DNA of 64,000 nucleotides from Virgibacillus natechei. GTDB taxonomy: Bacteria > Bacillota > Bacilli > Bacillales > Amphibacillaceae. A model generated the notes under the pieces. It was not told the origin of the DNA. It made no database searches and saw only the letters and a program-made list of their open reading frames with translations. This document shows positions 45,901 through 54,210 of the stretch, one piece after another. Both the position numbers and the translations under genes were made by a program. Location: contig NZ_CP110224.1 of the NCBI RefSeq assembly GCF_026013645.1, positions 558,001 to 622,000 of the forward strand, written 5' to 3'. The stretch's first letter is position 1; each line of letters starts with the position of its first letter.

Positions 45901-48900
45901 GGGAAGCAATTGAATACACGGTTGTAGAACAAGATGTACCTGAAGAATATACAGTAACAGTGAATAATAATGATCACGGTAACATCATTATTACAAATAA
46001 TTATACGCCTGAAGTAACAGAAATTCCTGTTACCAAAGTATGGGATGATGATAAAGACAGAGATCGCGTTCGTGCATCAAATGTGAGAGTAATTCTTCTT
46101 GCAGATGGTACAATTGTTGAAGAATCAATATTAAACGAAGCTCGTGATTGGGAGCATACATTCACCAATCTTCCTGTGTATGAAGATGGGACGGAGGTTA
46201 ACTACAGTGTTACGGAGTTAACCGTTCCAGAATATTCTACTTCGGTTGAAGCGGATGATGATGGATTTGTAGTGACAAACTCTTACACACCAGAAGAAAC
46301 AACAGCAACCGTAATAAAAAATTGGAACGATGCCGATAACCAAGATGGTATCCGACCAGAAAGTATCGAAGTTCAATTAACAGCAAATGGCGAAGCAACA
46401 GGATATCCAGTAGAAATAGATGCAGAAGATGGATGGACGTATACTTGGGATAGTCTTCCATTAAATGCAGATGGTGAAGCAATTAACTACTCTGTTGAAG
46501 AACTTAATGTACCAGAAGGATATGAAACTGCAGTAAACGATGAAGATCATGGCAATCTCATCCTAAAGAATAATCATACACCTGAGGAAATTAATATTAC
46601 TGGTACGAAAAATTGGGATGACGCCGATAACCAAGATGGCATTCGTCCGGAAGCAATTACAGTAAACTTATTTGCAAACGACAACTTTGTCGAGTCAGTA
46701 AATGTAACAGAATCAGATGAGTGGAACTATAGCTTTGAAGACCTGCCGAAATTCGAAGCAGGCGAGGAAATAAATTACACGATTACAGAGAATAAGGTGG
46801 AAGGATACGAACCTGAAATAGACGGATTCGATATTACCAACACCCATACACCTGAAGTAATCGATGTAAATGGTACGAAAACATGGGATGACGCCGATAA
46901 CCAAGACGGCATTCGCCCAGAATCAATCACCGTAAACCTGTTAGCGGATGGCGAGCCAATTGACTCTACTGAAGTAACAGCAGATGATGATTGGTCATAC
47001 AGCTTCACAGAGTTACCGAAGTTTGAAGCAGGTGAAGAAATCGTCTACACAGTTACAGAAAACACAGTAGAAGATTACACACAAACCATCAATGGATTCG
47101 ACATCAAGAACGAATACACACCAAGCAAAACAGCAGTAACGGTAACGAAGAACTGGGATGATGCGTTTAACCAAGATGGCATCCGACCAGAAACGATTGA
47201 AGTTCAACTAACAGCTGACGGGGAAGACCAGGGTGAACCAGTAGAGCTATCTGAAGATAACAACTGGACACACACTTGGACGGAACTAGATGAAAAAGCA
47301 GCTAGTGAACAAATTGTTTACTCTGTTGTAGAAGTTACAGAGTTAGGGGAATATGAAACGACTACCGATGACGAAGATCACGGAAATATTATCATTACAA
47401 ACAGTTACACACCAGAAACAACAGCAGTAACTGGTACAAAAACATGGGATGATGCTGAGAACCAAGACGGCATCCGCTCAGAATCAATCACGGTGAACCT
47501 CCATGCAAATGGTGAAGCAATTGATTCAGAAGAAGTAACAGAAGAAGATGATTGGAGCTACAACTTCGAAAACTTGCCGAAATACGAAGCAGGTGAAGAA
47601 ATAACTTACACAATTACAGAGGATGAGGTAGAAGGTTATGAAACCGAAATAAACGGATTTGATATCACGAACACCCATACACCTGAAATGATTGATGTAA
47701 ATGGTACGAAAACATGGGATGATGCGAACAACCAAGACGGTATCCGTTCAGAATCGATTACAGTCAATCTACATGCTGATGGTGACTTAGTTGATACTGC
47801 TGAAGTAACAGCAGCAGACAATTGGAACTATATGTTCACAGATCTACCGAAATATAAAGATGGAACAGAAATAGATTACACAATCACAGAAGAAACTGTA
47901 GAAGCTTATGAAACCGAAATCGACGGATTTAATATTACAAACAGCTACACACCAGAAACAACAGAAATAACTGGAATAAAAACATGGGATGACGCTGACA
48001 ATCAAGATGGTAATCGTCCAGACTCAATTACAGTGAACCTGTTAGCAAATGGTGAGCAAGTTGATTCAGTTGAAGTAACCGCAGAAGATGATTGGGAATA
48101 TAGTTTCATAGATTTACCAAAATACGAAGCGGGTGAAGAGATTGTTTACACGGTTACAGAGAACCCTGTAGAAGGATATACACAAACAATCGATGGATTC
48201 GACATGACGAACCAATACACACCAGGACAAACAGCAGTAACGGTAACAAAAAACTGGGATGATGCAAACAATCAAGATAGCATCCGCCCGGAAGTAATCG
48301 AAGTTCAATTAACAGCAGACGGTGAAGAACAAGGTGAGGCAGTAGAGCTTTCTGATGAAAATAACTGGACACACACTTGGACGGAACTGGATGAAAAAGT
48401 AGCAGGAGAAACAATTGATTATTCAGTAGTTGAATTAACAGAAGTACCCGAGTATGAAACAACAGTGAATGATGCTGATCATGGAAACATCATCATCACC
48501 AATGCCTACACACCGGAAGAAATAGAAATCTCTGGTACAAAGACATGGGAAGATGCTGATAACAAGGACAACACTCGTCCAGAATCCATTATAGTTAATA
48601 TTTTGGCAAATGGAGAAGTCGTTCATTCAATTGAAGTAACCGAAGCTGATGATTGGAATTATAGCTTCACAAACTTGCCGAAATACGAAGCTGGAAAAGA
48701 GGTCGTTTACTCTGTTTCAGAGGATACTGTAGAAGGTTACGAATCGAGAGTGGAAGGTTATGACATCACAAACACTGTAATACCTGTTACTCCAGAAACG
48801 GAAGAGCTAGGAGGAACTACACCTGATTCTACAGACAAACCAAGTGGTTCAGCAGAAGAAGTATCAGGTACAACAGAACCAGCAGATACAGCTAGAGATA

Positions 48901-49022
48901 CTGGCAGTAAATTACCAGATACAGCAACAAATATGTTTAATTTACTTGTGCTTGGAATTGGGTTGTTAATCGTTGGGATTGTTATATTACTAGCTTATAG
49001 AAGGAAAGAAAAAGCTTCATAA
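39957..49022 (+). CDS. Giant Cna-B repeat surface adhesin with LPDTA sorting signal
   Basis: 3021 residues. A signal peptide (about 1-31, ending SQAAAEG) is followed by an extremely acidic Glu-rich segment (about 145-205). Residues about 210-1235 form roughly eight related adhesion-type domains (SDVLPDGL, DDLPAGL and DMIPAGL recur, DUF11/isopeptide style). A SpaA-like domain follows at about 1238-1335 (ALQIVKADSETG ... VEAPTGYT). Then come 17 Cna-B domains (about 1341-2943), each with a VTK-x-WDD start, an internal Y-(T/S)-V-x-E and an ITNSYTPE end: the Lys, Glu and Asn of self-made isopeptide bonds. A Ser/Thr linker, LPDTA (2986-2990), a membrane helix and RRKEKAS end it. It is a wall-anchored stalk-like adhesin. 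AAGGAGAG lies 9 bases before the ATG at 39957. Confidence 0.95.
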   Translation: MNKRLSILFIFMLTFQTISGSLFLPSQAAAEGSDSEQSVFTGISFTDEDGKAVNNDEMDGESAVNVHVDWSIEHVEVEEGSTDSFLLPDELHMEEEQQGALTDGEKEVGTYQAAMDGEVSVSFNDVVEEYTAAEGTFVVNAVAVEQLADQGEEAVEEEGSEANQEEEVVEEEFEEAATEEDPEKQEAEAIDESDEQSLNSEEIVEEDNALEEDITTFNASAVESLDGNLSENIFTFVSLTHYGNEIVDGSFVDISDGTQVEIEFAWDTEGLDVQSGDTVSMQLPDTFEQVTTPNTPIVTSGTTVGTYSIQDGELIFVFDDTIEDGDVSNGEVGLNLDFNLQKFEENIEQVIQFSDSDNTEINVMARPTNTAEDITKEGHPDQSHNASEITWTVEVINNSDEAVSDATLSDVLPDGLGSPENFVVTELSTGLNGDKAIGEVVDDISPSVDGNEFNFAFDDLEPYQGYRIEYATAVTDRDQTEFTNDATFYNGEENLLADATVSGLTASNPVEKSGSYNNETGQIDWTIVANENGFNIESAIIDDDLPAGLTVDGDTLTVEKYVDGSHDESIRIDTNDFPIELGGTDANEHYVINFSTDIDYEEVNESEYQRENSFTNVATLKDGDEELAEDDTTVEFNREPLLEKSGESNVDYENKTLSWTIDVNKAQHPLNELVITDMIPAGLSITEEDIVITNENEVTVEADIEIIDDDQQEVVINLSDVGTQHITIEYTTEIEDFEIDSFKNAVGIGGDGIGEGDHDTGAQINPPGNSFGKTYVEDSINYNEKTMEWQLTVNPRREAIDELQIVDTFPNKGLILLPGTLSITVDGQDITGSVDLSPNTEDGETGYQKGFTLDFDDRTLPLNNNVIVTYKTSYDPQEEVEGDFLDPHEGEEQNQIYDNEALFTGTTVNENDFEPVRADYVEVREDSWNSGKKEGQLVSVDEEGNIVNDNDWQSGSERKIAWQLFTNYQQQNLGTGVVITDTLEYEGAIDEGSVTVTVYDVDADGDTSISEDATVLTENEDYTIEHAGDEFTLTFNDDFTVDERYVVEFTTTVPNISQENYTNEATVSVGDDEYPYTGTVSYDNYNNFLDKSAIGQEGSEVYIGDKVNWEVKVNDSLSIINNAEIKDIISDGMEYVEGTLEISTGDGNSLNEGEDYIFSNTKTEDDRTILSIELSESLNQALNQALTLNYTTVVTAEDGDTVSNEVSLNGEDIEVDSISSQELTAEEFSWVSGEFNENRGALQIVKADSETGDPIENNSATFELYYDLNGERVQFGDQFEIEENGEIVIGNLPLRTYYLQEVEAPTGYTIDEEEQVIEVTEPYGNEEHVYESEFLNTKIKTDISVTKEWDDADNQDDLRPGFIEVQLLANDEEVGDAQTLSDDSEWAHTWTDLDEYQSNGQIIDYTVEEVNVPNGYESSIDVDEDGYITITNSHAPEMTQVSVSKEWDDANDQDGVRPTNVTVNLLADGEIESQTVLNEDKDWEHLFADLPVYENGEEISYSVTEDAVTDYSTDIKFTGTEEEPAYTVINSYTPGETSVTVTKAWDDADNQDGNRPETLEVQLLANGEEHGNPVTLDGSDWSHTWNELDANSNGEPIEYTVQEIEVPEDYEVSVNDDDHGNIIITNSYEPETTEIAVSKSWDDANDQDGVRPTNVTVNLLADGEIESQTVLNEDKDWEHLFTDLPVYENGEEISYSVTEDTVTDYSTDVKFTGTEEEPAYTVINSYTPGETSVTVTKGWDDATNQDGNRPTSIEVQLTADGEAHGEPVTLNQSNWTHTWGELDANANGQPIEYTVQEIEVAEGYEVSVNDADHGNIMITNSYEPETTERTVRKAWDDADNQDGIRHDNVTVNLLANGEVVSTTVLDDENDWQHTFSNLPVNQNGEEINYRVTENNVANYTASIDADPDNENGFVITNSYTPEETAVTVTKAWNDGDNQDGNRPDTIEVQLIGNDEEIGDPVEIDASNDWTHQWTGLDLNEDGEAIEYTVVEQDVPEEYTVTVNNNDHGNIIITNNYTPEVTEIPVTKVWDDDKDRDRVRASNVRVILLADGTIVEESILNEARDWEHTFTNLPVYEDGTEVNYSVTELTVPEYSTSVEADDDGFVVTNSYTPEETTATVIKNWNDADNQDGIRPESIEVQLTANGEATGYPVEIDAEDGWTYTWDSLPLNADGEAINYSVEELNVPEGYETAVNDEDHGNLILKNNHTPEEINITGTKNWDDADNQDGIRPEAITVNLFANDNFVESVNVTESDEWNYSFEDLPKFEAGEEINYTITENKVEGYEPEIDGFDITNTHTPEVIDVNGTKTWDDADNQDGIRPESITVNLLADGEPIDSTEVTADDDWSYSFTELPKFEAGEEIVYTVTENTVEDYTQTINGFDIKNEYTPSKTAVTVTKNWDDAFNQDGIRPETIEVQLTADGEDQGEPVELSEDNNWTHTWTELDEKAASEQIVYSVVEVTELGEYETTTDDEDHGNIIITNSYTPETTAVTGTKTWDDAENQDGIRSESITVNLHANGEAIDSEEVTEEDDWSYNFENLPKYEAGEEITYTITEDEVEGYETEINGFDITNTHTPEMIDVNGTKTWDDANNQDGIRSESITVNLHADGDLVDTAEVTAADNWNYMFTDLPKYKDGTEIDYTITEETVEAYETEIDGFNITNSYTPETTEITGIKTWDDADNQDGNRPDSITVNLLANGEQVDSVEVTAEDDWEYSFIDLPKYEAGEEIVYTVTENPVEGYTQTIDGFDMTNQYTPGQTAVTVTKNWDDANNQDSIRPEVIEVQLTADGEEQGEAVELSDENNWTHTWTELDEKVAGETIDYSVVELTEVPEYETTVNDADHGNIIITNAYTPEEIEISGTKTWEDADNKDNTRPESIIVNILANGEVVHSIEVTEADDWNYSFTNLPKYEAGKEVVYSVSEDTVEGYESRVEGYDITNTVIPVTPETEELGGTTPDSTDKPSGSAEEVSGTTEPADTARDTGSKLPDTATNMFNLLVLGIGLLIVGIVILLAYRRKEKAS
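43975..48785 (+). repeat. Seventeen tandem Cna-B coding repeats
   Basis: Units of roughly 260-295 bases. Adjacent units tend to alternate between two types. The stretches 44278-44575 and 44860-45157 are almost identical at DNA level, 582 bases apart, showing recent duplication of a two-unit block. Confidence 0.9.
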
Positions 49023-49069
49023 TATGGCATACTCATTAAAACGAATCATTTCTTTAATTCGTAAAAACC

Positions 49070-49110
49070 AAAAAAGCTTTTCACATCTAAGTATGTGAAA
49101 AGCTTTTTTG
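49070..49110. terminator. Bidirectional terminator between the adhesin and sensor kinase genes
   Basis: AAAAAGCTTTTCACA / TGTGAAAAGCTTTTT, a perfect 15-bp stem with an 8-base loop. Confidence 0.95.
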
Positions 49111-49138
49111 CTTATTTGATAATATATACAAATTCTAT

Positions 49139-52100
49139 TTATCTACTTAAGTCTTCTTTAATCGGAATTTGAAACGTCACGGTAGTTCCGTGGTTAGGTG
49201 TGCTTTGGATAACCAACCCTTTCCCGTATCGTTTCTTTAATCGGCGGTTTGTATTTGCGATTCCAATCCCATCTTTAATGTTCGTTTTCTCACTAAGGAT
49301 TTCTTGTAATTTTTCTGGCTCTATTCCTACGCCGTCGTCTATAATCGCTAGTTGAGCGTAGGAGCCATGGTCCGTAATGTGAATAGAAACGGTTCCACCA
49401 TTTACTCGATGAAGTACACCATGATTTACAGCATTTTCAACAATTGGTTGTATGGATAATGGCGGAACTTCAATAAGTAAATCATCTACCTGCCATTTGA
49501 CTTGCAGCCTATCTCCAAAACGTACTTGTTGAATATATAAATAAGAGCGAGTAAGATCAAGCTCGTTCTCTAAAGGACCTAGCATTTTTGTTGTATTTAT
49601 ATTAAAGCTTCTTCGTAAATAATTGCCAAATTCATTTAGAAGTTTAACCATTCTGGCTGTATCAATTTCACTTAGTGAAGCAATAGTATTTATTGTATTA
49701 AATAAGAAGTGTGGATGGATTTGTGCTTGGAGCAAGGCAGCTTCCATCCTGAGTTGCTCATGAACTGACTTTTTCACATCCGTTAAAGCTTTAACGCGAG
49801 CTGTCAATTCCATTGTATCCATCGGTTTCGTTACATAATCGTTAGCACCTGAAAGAAACCCTGTATAAATATCTTCCGATTGGTTTCGTGCAGTTAAAAG
49901 CAATATAGGCAGTTCGGATACAGAAAACTGCTCACGAATAATTCGCGTTAATTCATAGCCGGACATGTTCGGCATCATCACATCAGAGATGACCAAATCC
50001 CATTCTTCTGCATCAATAAGTTGTAAAGCTGTTTTTCCGTTCGTTGCTGTAGCAACATAATATTCGGCCGAAAGTATATTAGATAAAATCTGTAAATTAA
50101 TTGGATCATCATCAACAACCAATATCTTAGCTATGCTTCTGTAGGTTTTGGATAAAGACGCAGCAGAATCACTGACTATTTTATCCGATTCAGTGGACAG
50201 TTCAACTGGATGAATGGATGCAGCTGCTTCTAGACCATCTTTTGTTTCTTTTGTCGACTTGCCTGCTAATGGTAAGGTGAAAGAAAAAATAGATCCTTTC
50301 AAAAGGGTTGATTCTACAGAGATCTCACCACCATGCAGTTCCACTAATTGCTTGGAAATACTGAGCCCTAACCCGATCCCACCTCCAATGGAAGTCATAC
50401 TGCTATCTTCTTGTGTATAAGCCTGGAAAACTTTTCTTCTGATTTCTTCGCTCATTCCAACTCCAGTATCTTTCACGTAAACAGTAGCCATTCCATTTTT
50501 GTGATCAGCTTCTATGGTGATCCGTCCATGATTCGTATATTTGACAGCATTATGGATTAAATTAAATAAAATTTGAATCAAGCGATTTTTATCTGCATCT
50601 ACCTTAGGAAAAGAATCTGGAATATTTAGTTGTATCTGTAAGTCTTTGGCCTCTGTCATAAAACGGATCATATCAATTACACCAAAGGCAGTCGTATTAA
50701 GGCTAACAGGTTTTCTGACCAGCTGAATATGATACTCTTGTAATCGTGTTATATCAACAATATCATTCAGTGTATATGTCATTCTCTTACCTACACGTAC
50801 AAGTGTTTTTAAACTCTCCTTGTTTTTTGGGCTTAATGATTCTGTTTCATCATTCAGAATCGTTTGCGTTATATTGATCATCCCATGGAGTGGATTTCGT
50901 AATTCATGTGAAGTGTTCGTTAAAAATTCATCTTTTTTCTTATCTGCCTCCTGAAGCTCTTTCGTTTGTTCTTCATTTAAACGAGTCATATCAATATGCC
51001 GTTTAAATAAGAGAAATGCGATAGCAATAATGGAAATAATAAAATCAAATGGATAATAAGGAATGTTACTCAAGTTAAGTTTGATTAATGCCCCCCAAAT
51101 TGTGTTTGAAGTGTAACTTGTAATGAAAAGAAGTATAAAGATGGCATCCATAGAGCCATTTCGAATAAATTGTATTGTTTTGACAAATAAAAATATAATC
51201 CCCAAAATATAGAAAATTGCAACGAATATTCCAAAATAGAGAAAATGTTCAAAAGGAACGATCCATTCACTGATGGATAAAAGGATATATAGCGTAACAA
51301 GAAATGAAAAAAATCGTGTTTTCAACTGAAATAAGTGTTTAATAAAAGTAAGCATAACGATTAAGGTACTATTCATTAAAAATAGTAGTAGTTTGAAATA
51401 GGTTTCAATATGAATTGGTAGTTGTAATACAATATCATCGTCTATTAAAATAGTAAAAGCACTTATTAGAAGCATTAAACCGTAATAAAATTCTTTTTGG
51501 TACCTTCCTTTACCAAAATAATATACGCTAAAAGCATACACACCGTGTAACAGTAAAATGACACTGACAACAATTTGTAAGGTTGATGACGCTGTCGATT
51601 CTTGCGTAATTGCTGATTCTGTACCAATTCTAACAGATTCAGAGATTCCACCCCAGAAGGGAATTTCATGATTGGATAGATGTATCGTCAGGTTCACTTC
51701 ATTATTGCTTGTATGAAATAATGTGTTAAATGGACCAGGTTTTCCCTCTGAATCATTCGCAGATTCCGCAGGTTGACCGGATTGTGTTACTAACTCCCCA
51801 TCTATATACACCTTGCTAGCTGCTGTATTTCTTTCAAATCGAATGCCGTATAGTTCCTGCTCATCTTCAGGAAGAAGGATTTTTAAATGATACGTACCAT
51901 AACCATGAGCGGGTATTTCGTTATCAGCGAATTCTTCACTCCAATCTTCTGGAACTGATATAAAATTCTTCTGTTCCTCTTTATATTGATTATTATCTGA
52001 ATCAGGATTTAGGAATTGACTTGGGTAAAATTCCCATTCACCATCAAGTGTGAGGGTTTGATTATCATTAAATGACCAATTCGTTAAATCAATTACACCC

Positions 52101-52237
52101 TTTTCGGCAGGCGGGTTATCGGGAGATTCATGATAGATAACCCAACCAACGCGAAAACTGCTAAGTATAAGTAGGAATAAACTAATTATAAGGAGAATTT
52201 TCTTCGTCGACATTGGTTTATCATTAGTCATGATCAA
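49139..52237 (-). CDS. Hybrid sensor kinase with two kinase cores (7TM, HisKA, REC, LytS-type)
   Basis: 1032 residues. An N-terminal helix is followed by an extracellular 7TMR-DISMED2-like sugar-binding-type domain (about 45-190), a seven-helix 7TMR-DISM membrane domain (about 205-415), HisKA (His in FLTNTSHELRNPLHG), HATPase_c (NLIHNAVKYTNHG, GGGIGLGLSISKQL), a receiver (about 705-820: LVVDDD, ISDVMMP, VTKP), then a second kinase of the LytS/His_kinase type (His in QIHPHFLFNTINT) with a second ATPase (IQPIVENAVNHG). The start is TTG at 52237 with AAAGGA 6 bases away. It converges on the adhesin and is the likely sensor for the SARP-like regulator (inference). Confidence 0.92.
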   Translation of the reverse strand: MIMTNDKPMSTKKILLIISLFLLILSSFRVGWVIYHESPDNPPAEKGVIDLTNWSFNDNQTLTLDGEWEFYPSQFLNPDSDNNQYKEEQKNFISVPEDWSEEFADNEIPAHGYGTYHLKILLPEDEQELYGIRFERNTAASKVYIDGELVTQSGQPAESANDSEGKPGPFNTLFHTSNNEVNLTIHLSNHEIPFWGGISESVRIGTESAITQESTASSTLQIVVSVILLLHGVYAFSVYYFGKGRYQKEFYYGLMLLISAFTILIDDDIVLQLPIHIETYFKLLLFLMNSTLIVMLTFIKHLFQLKTRFFSFLVTLYILLSISEWIVPFEHFLYFGIFVAIFYILGIIFLFVKTIQFIRNGSMDAIFILLFITSYTSNTIWGALIKLNLSNIPYYPFDFIISIIAIAFLLFKRHIDMTRLNEEQTKELQEADKKKDEFLTNTSHELRNPLHGMINITQTILNDETESLSPKNKESLKTLVRVGKRMTYTLNDIVDITRLQEYHIQLVRKPVSLNTTAFGVIDMIRFMTEAKDLQIQLNIPDSFPKVDADKNRLIQILFNLIHNAVKYTNHGRITIEADHKNGMATVYVKDTGVGMSEEIRRKVFQAYTQEDSSMTSIGGGIGLGLSISKQLVELHGGEISVESTLLKGSIFSFTLPLAGKSTKETKDGLEAAASIHPVELSTESDKIVSDSAASLSKTYRSIAKILVVDDDPINLQILSNILSAEYYVATATNGKTALQLIDAEEWDLVISDVMMPNMSGYELTRIIREQFSVSELPILLLTARNQSEDIYTGFLSGANDYVTKPMDTMELTARVKALTDVKKSVHEQLRMEAALLQAQIHPHFLFNTINTIASLSEIDTARMVKLLNEFGNYLRRSFNINTTKMLGPLENELDLTRSYLYIQQVRFGDRLQVKWQVDDLLIEVPPLSIQPIVENAVNHGVLHRVNGGTVSIHITDHGSYAQLAIIDDGVGIEPEKLQEILSEKTNIKDGIGIANTNRRLKKRYGKGLVIQSTPNHGTTVTFQIPIKEDLSR

Positions 52238-52334
52238 TTTCAGTCCTTTAATAGAAATAAGTTATATTCTACTACTATTATAGATTAATTATAAAGAATA
52301 TAACATTGTTATGTTAGCGGTTATGGATTACTGG

Positions 52335-52455
52335 TATCGTAAAACGAGATTTCGACCACGTTAACCGGTTGAAGTATTTTTACAACAAGCATGTCTTTGA
52401 TGTGCAGATTGATTATCAAAAGCGGTATGGAAAGATATTTTGAAAGGACGGTTGA
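52335..52455 (+). pseudogene. Duplicated 3' end of the GNAT-like gene
   Basis: About 120 bases matching 38344-38462 with roughly 11 differences. The translation VKRDFDHVNRLKYFYNKH is shared; it ends at an earlier stop. There is no start codon or ribosome site. It marks the right boundary of the adhesin locus. Confidence 0.9.
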
Positions 52456-52542
52456 GGGTAAATTTCTCTATTAATGAGGGGAAATCGAAGAGGTCGCTGA
52501 TCAACAAGAAGCAAGTTTTAGATAGTGGTAGCATCCATTAAG

Positions 52543-52576
52543 AAAATGCTTGCAACCATTGTGTTGCAAGCATTTT
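52543..52576 (-). terminator. Terminator of the aromatic acid exporter gene
   Basis: AAAATGCTTGCAAC / GTTGCAAGCATTTT, a perfect 14-bp stem with a 6-base loop, past the stop of the minus-strand gene. Confidence 0.85.
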
Positions 52577-52597
52577 CCAAAGTGTGTTTGGATCCAA

Positions 52598-53638
52598 CTA
52601 AAACGTCCGCTCCTGCTTTCGGATATATTTGTCCAATTTTTCAAGTTCTACCATTAGCTTAACGATACTGCTTGCTACAGGGAAAATTTCAATCCATTTT
52701 TCAATTTCGGATTGCTGTAATTCATTGATTAGGTCGTTAATGGTTAAATTCATGGCTGTAAAGCTTTCTTTTTGAAGTGTTTTTTGTACAGTTATTTTGT
52801 CTTCGTATGTCAGTATAATATTCTCATGGTACTCGACAATCTTAGTGACTAACTTTTTGACCAAAAAGGACTGGTTTGGTGATATTTCCTCAATCTTATC
52901 TATTTTTTCTTCCAGATTTTCAATTAAATCAGCTTCAAGGTCGACCACTTTATACATCTGTCTGAAAACCACAATATCACGCATAAAATGGTACCGGTTT
53001 CGAATGAACATTCGGCTTTTTTCGTCATCGATAATTTCGAGATAATCACTTATTTCCTTGAGATCCTTATCCAAATCCCCTTCCCTTTGTCTCAGCTCTC
53101 GAACTTTCATTGTTTTATTCGGAATAACCCGTAATAAAAAACTCGTTTTATCCAATGATTTTTTAATCATATTATAAAGCAGTTTTTGATGATTTGGCGG
53201 AAAAATAAATGCATTTACTAAAAATGCAGACGAAATACCGATGAAAATTAAGGATAAGCGTTCAATAAGGTACATTAAATGAATTTGTTCATCGCCAGAA
53301 AGCATGATAATCGCGATGGTCAAAATCGTAATGTTAACTGTCTTCACCCAGCCCATCTTGATGTTAACCGCAATCGCAATGATCACCGTTATACCAATAG
53401 AAACCGGATGTAAACCAAGTATATATGCTCCAGCTAATGCAAATACAACCCCGATCAGCGTGGACAACGCAGTTTCTTTAATGTAGGTGAATGATCGCAT
53501 GATGGAAGGCTGCATCGCGATGACGGCGGTGAGGACAGCGACCATTCCGAGTTCGAAATTCAGACTCTCTGTTACCAATATTGCTAAGGCAACAGCCAAA
53601 CCGGTTTTCATCATCCTCGGTCCAATATTAAAACTCAC
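52598..53638 (-). CDS. Aromatic acid exporter family 1 (FUSC/DUF939) membrane protein
   Basis: 346 residues. Six N-terminal membrane helices (about 10-160, with LGMVAVLTAVIAMQPSI and IGVVFALAGAYILG as typical ArAE/FUSC segments) are followed by a long cytoplasmic helical domain (about 165-346). This is the layout of B. subtilis YgaE-like proteins, proposed exporters of aromatic acids. The start is GTG with AGGAGGA 6 bases away. Confidence 0.85.
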   Translation of the reverse strand: MSFNIGPRMMKTGLAVALAILVTESLNFELGMVAVLTAVIAMQPSIMRSFTYIKETALSTLIGVVFALAGAYILGLHPVSIGITVIIAIAVNIKMGWVKTVNITILTIAIIMLSGDEQIHLMYLIERLSLIFIGISSAFLVNAFIFPPNHQKLLYNMIKKSLDKTSFLLRVIPNKTMKVRELRQREGDLDKDLKEISDYLEIIDDEKSRMFIRNRYHFMRDIVVFRQMYKVVDLEADLIENLEEKIDKIEEISPNQSFLVKKLVTKIVEYHENIILTYEDKITVQKTLQKESFTAMNLTINDLINELQQSEIEKWIEIFPVASSIVKLMVELEKLDKYIRKQERTF

Positions 53639-53851
53639 TTATTTTCCTCCTAGAAAAAGACCCATTCTTCTTGCAGTTTCATTTTACATTTATATGATAA
53701 TAGTATCATTTCCTGGCAAAGCTATCCATATGTAGGCGAACATTTGATAAATGAACCATCCAATCCGAGCTACTCCTGTAAACATCAATTGTTATCTGGC
53801 GGCGTGGTTTAGAAGAAGTGTATCTCTTAACAACCTCAGAATAAGTAATTA

Positions 53852-53880
53852 TTGAGAAAGTCAACGATTAATGATATATT
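53852..53880 (+). promoter_or_regulatory. Promoter for the structured RNA
   Basis: TTGAGA, exactly 17 bases, TATATT, directly upstream of the structured RNA region. Confidence 0.6.
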
Positions 53881-53887
53881 AATAATA

Positions 53888-54024
53888 GATAAAGCATATA
53901 ATATTATTGCAAGGGTTTCAGAGGATGGAACAGGCAGCCATCACCCTTTGTTTGGAGATGCGGGAGTGCCACCCCGCCTAAACCTTGTATATTAAAGTCA
54001 TAGCATTCCCGCTATGGCTTTTGT
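53888..54024 (+). ncRNA. Unassigned structured RNA (riboswitch or small RNA)
   Basis: From a good promoter to a good terminator the sequence folds into a three-way junction: closing helix CAAGG(G)TTT / AAACCTTG, hairpin GATGG / CCATC around AACAGGCAG, and hairpin GCGGG / CCCGC around an AGTGCCAC-type loop. The terminator follows. There is no open frame. I could not match it to TPP, SAM, glycine, lysine, T-box, GEMM, ZTP, fluoride, guanidine, 6S or tmRNA motifs. The region downstream is a truncated pglZ, so if it was a leader its gene has gone. Confidence 0.5.
53996..54022 (+). terminator. Terminator of the structured RNA
   Basis: AGTCATAGC / GCTATGGCT with a 6-base loop, then TTTTG. Confidence 0.75.
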
Positions 54025-54210
54025 TTATCTCATTCCTTGTTATACTTAATTTAAAGCACCTGTTTCTCTATACCTTCTTACTTTATTTTTATTTATAACA
54101 AATAAAGTCCTAGCAAACATAACTCCGGAATTAGTAGCCCGTACAGCTACTAGAACATAATCATTTTTCTCATTATCATAATATGTTTTGATGTATTCAA
54201 TTGAATCTTT

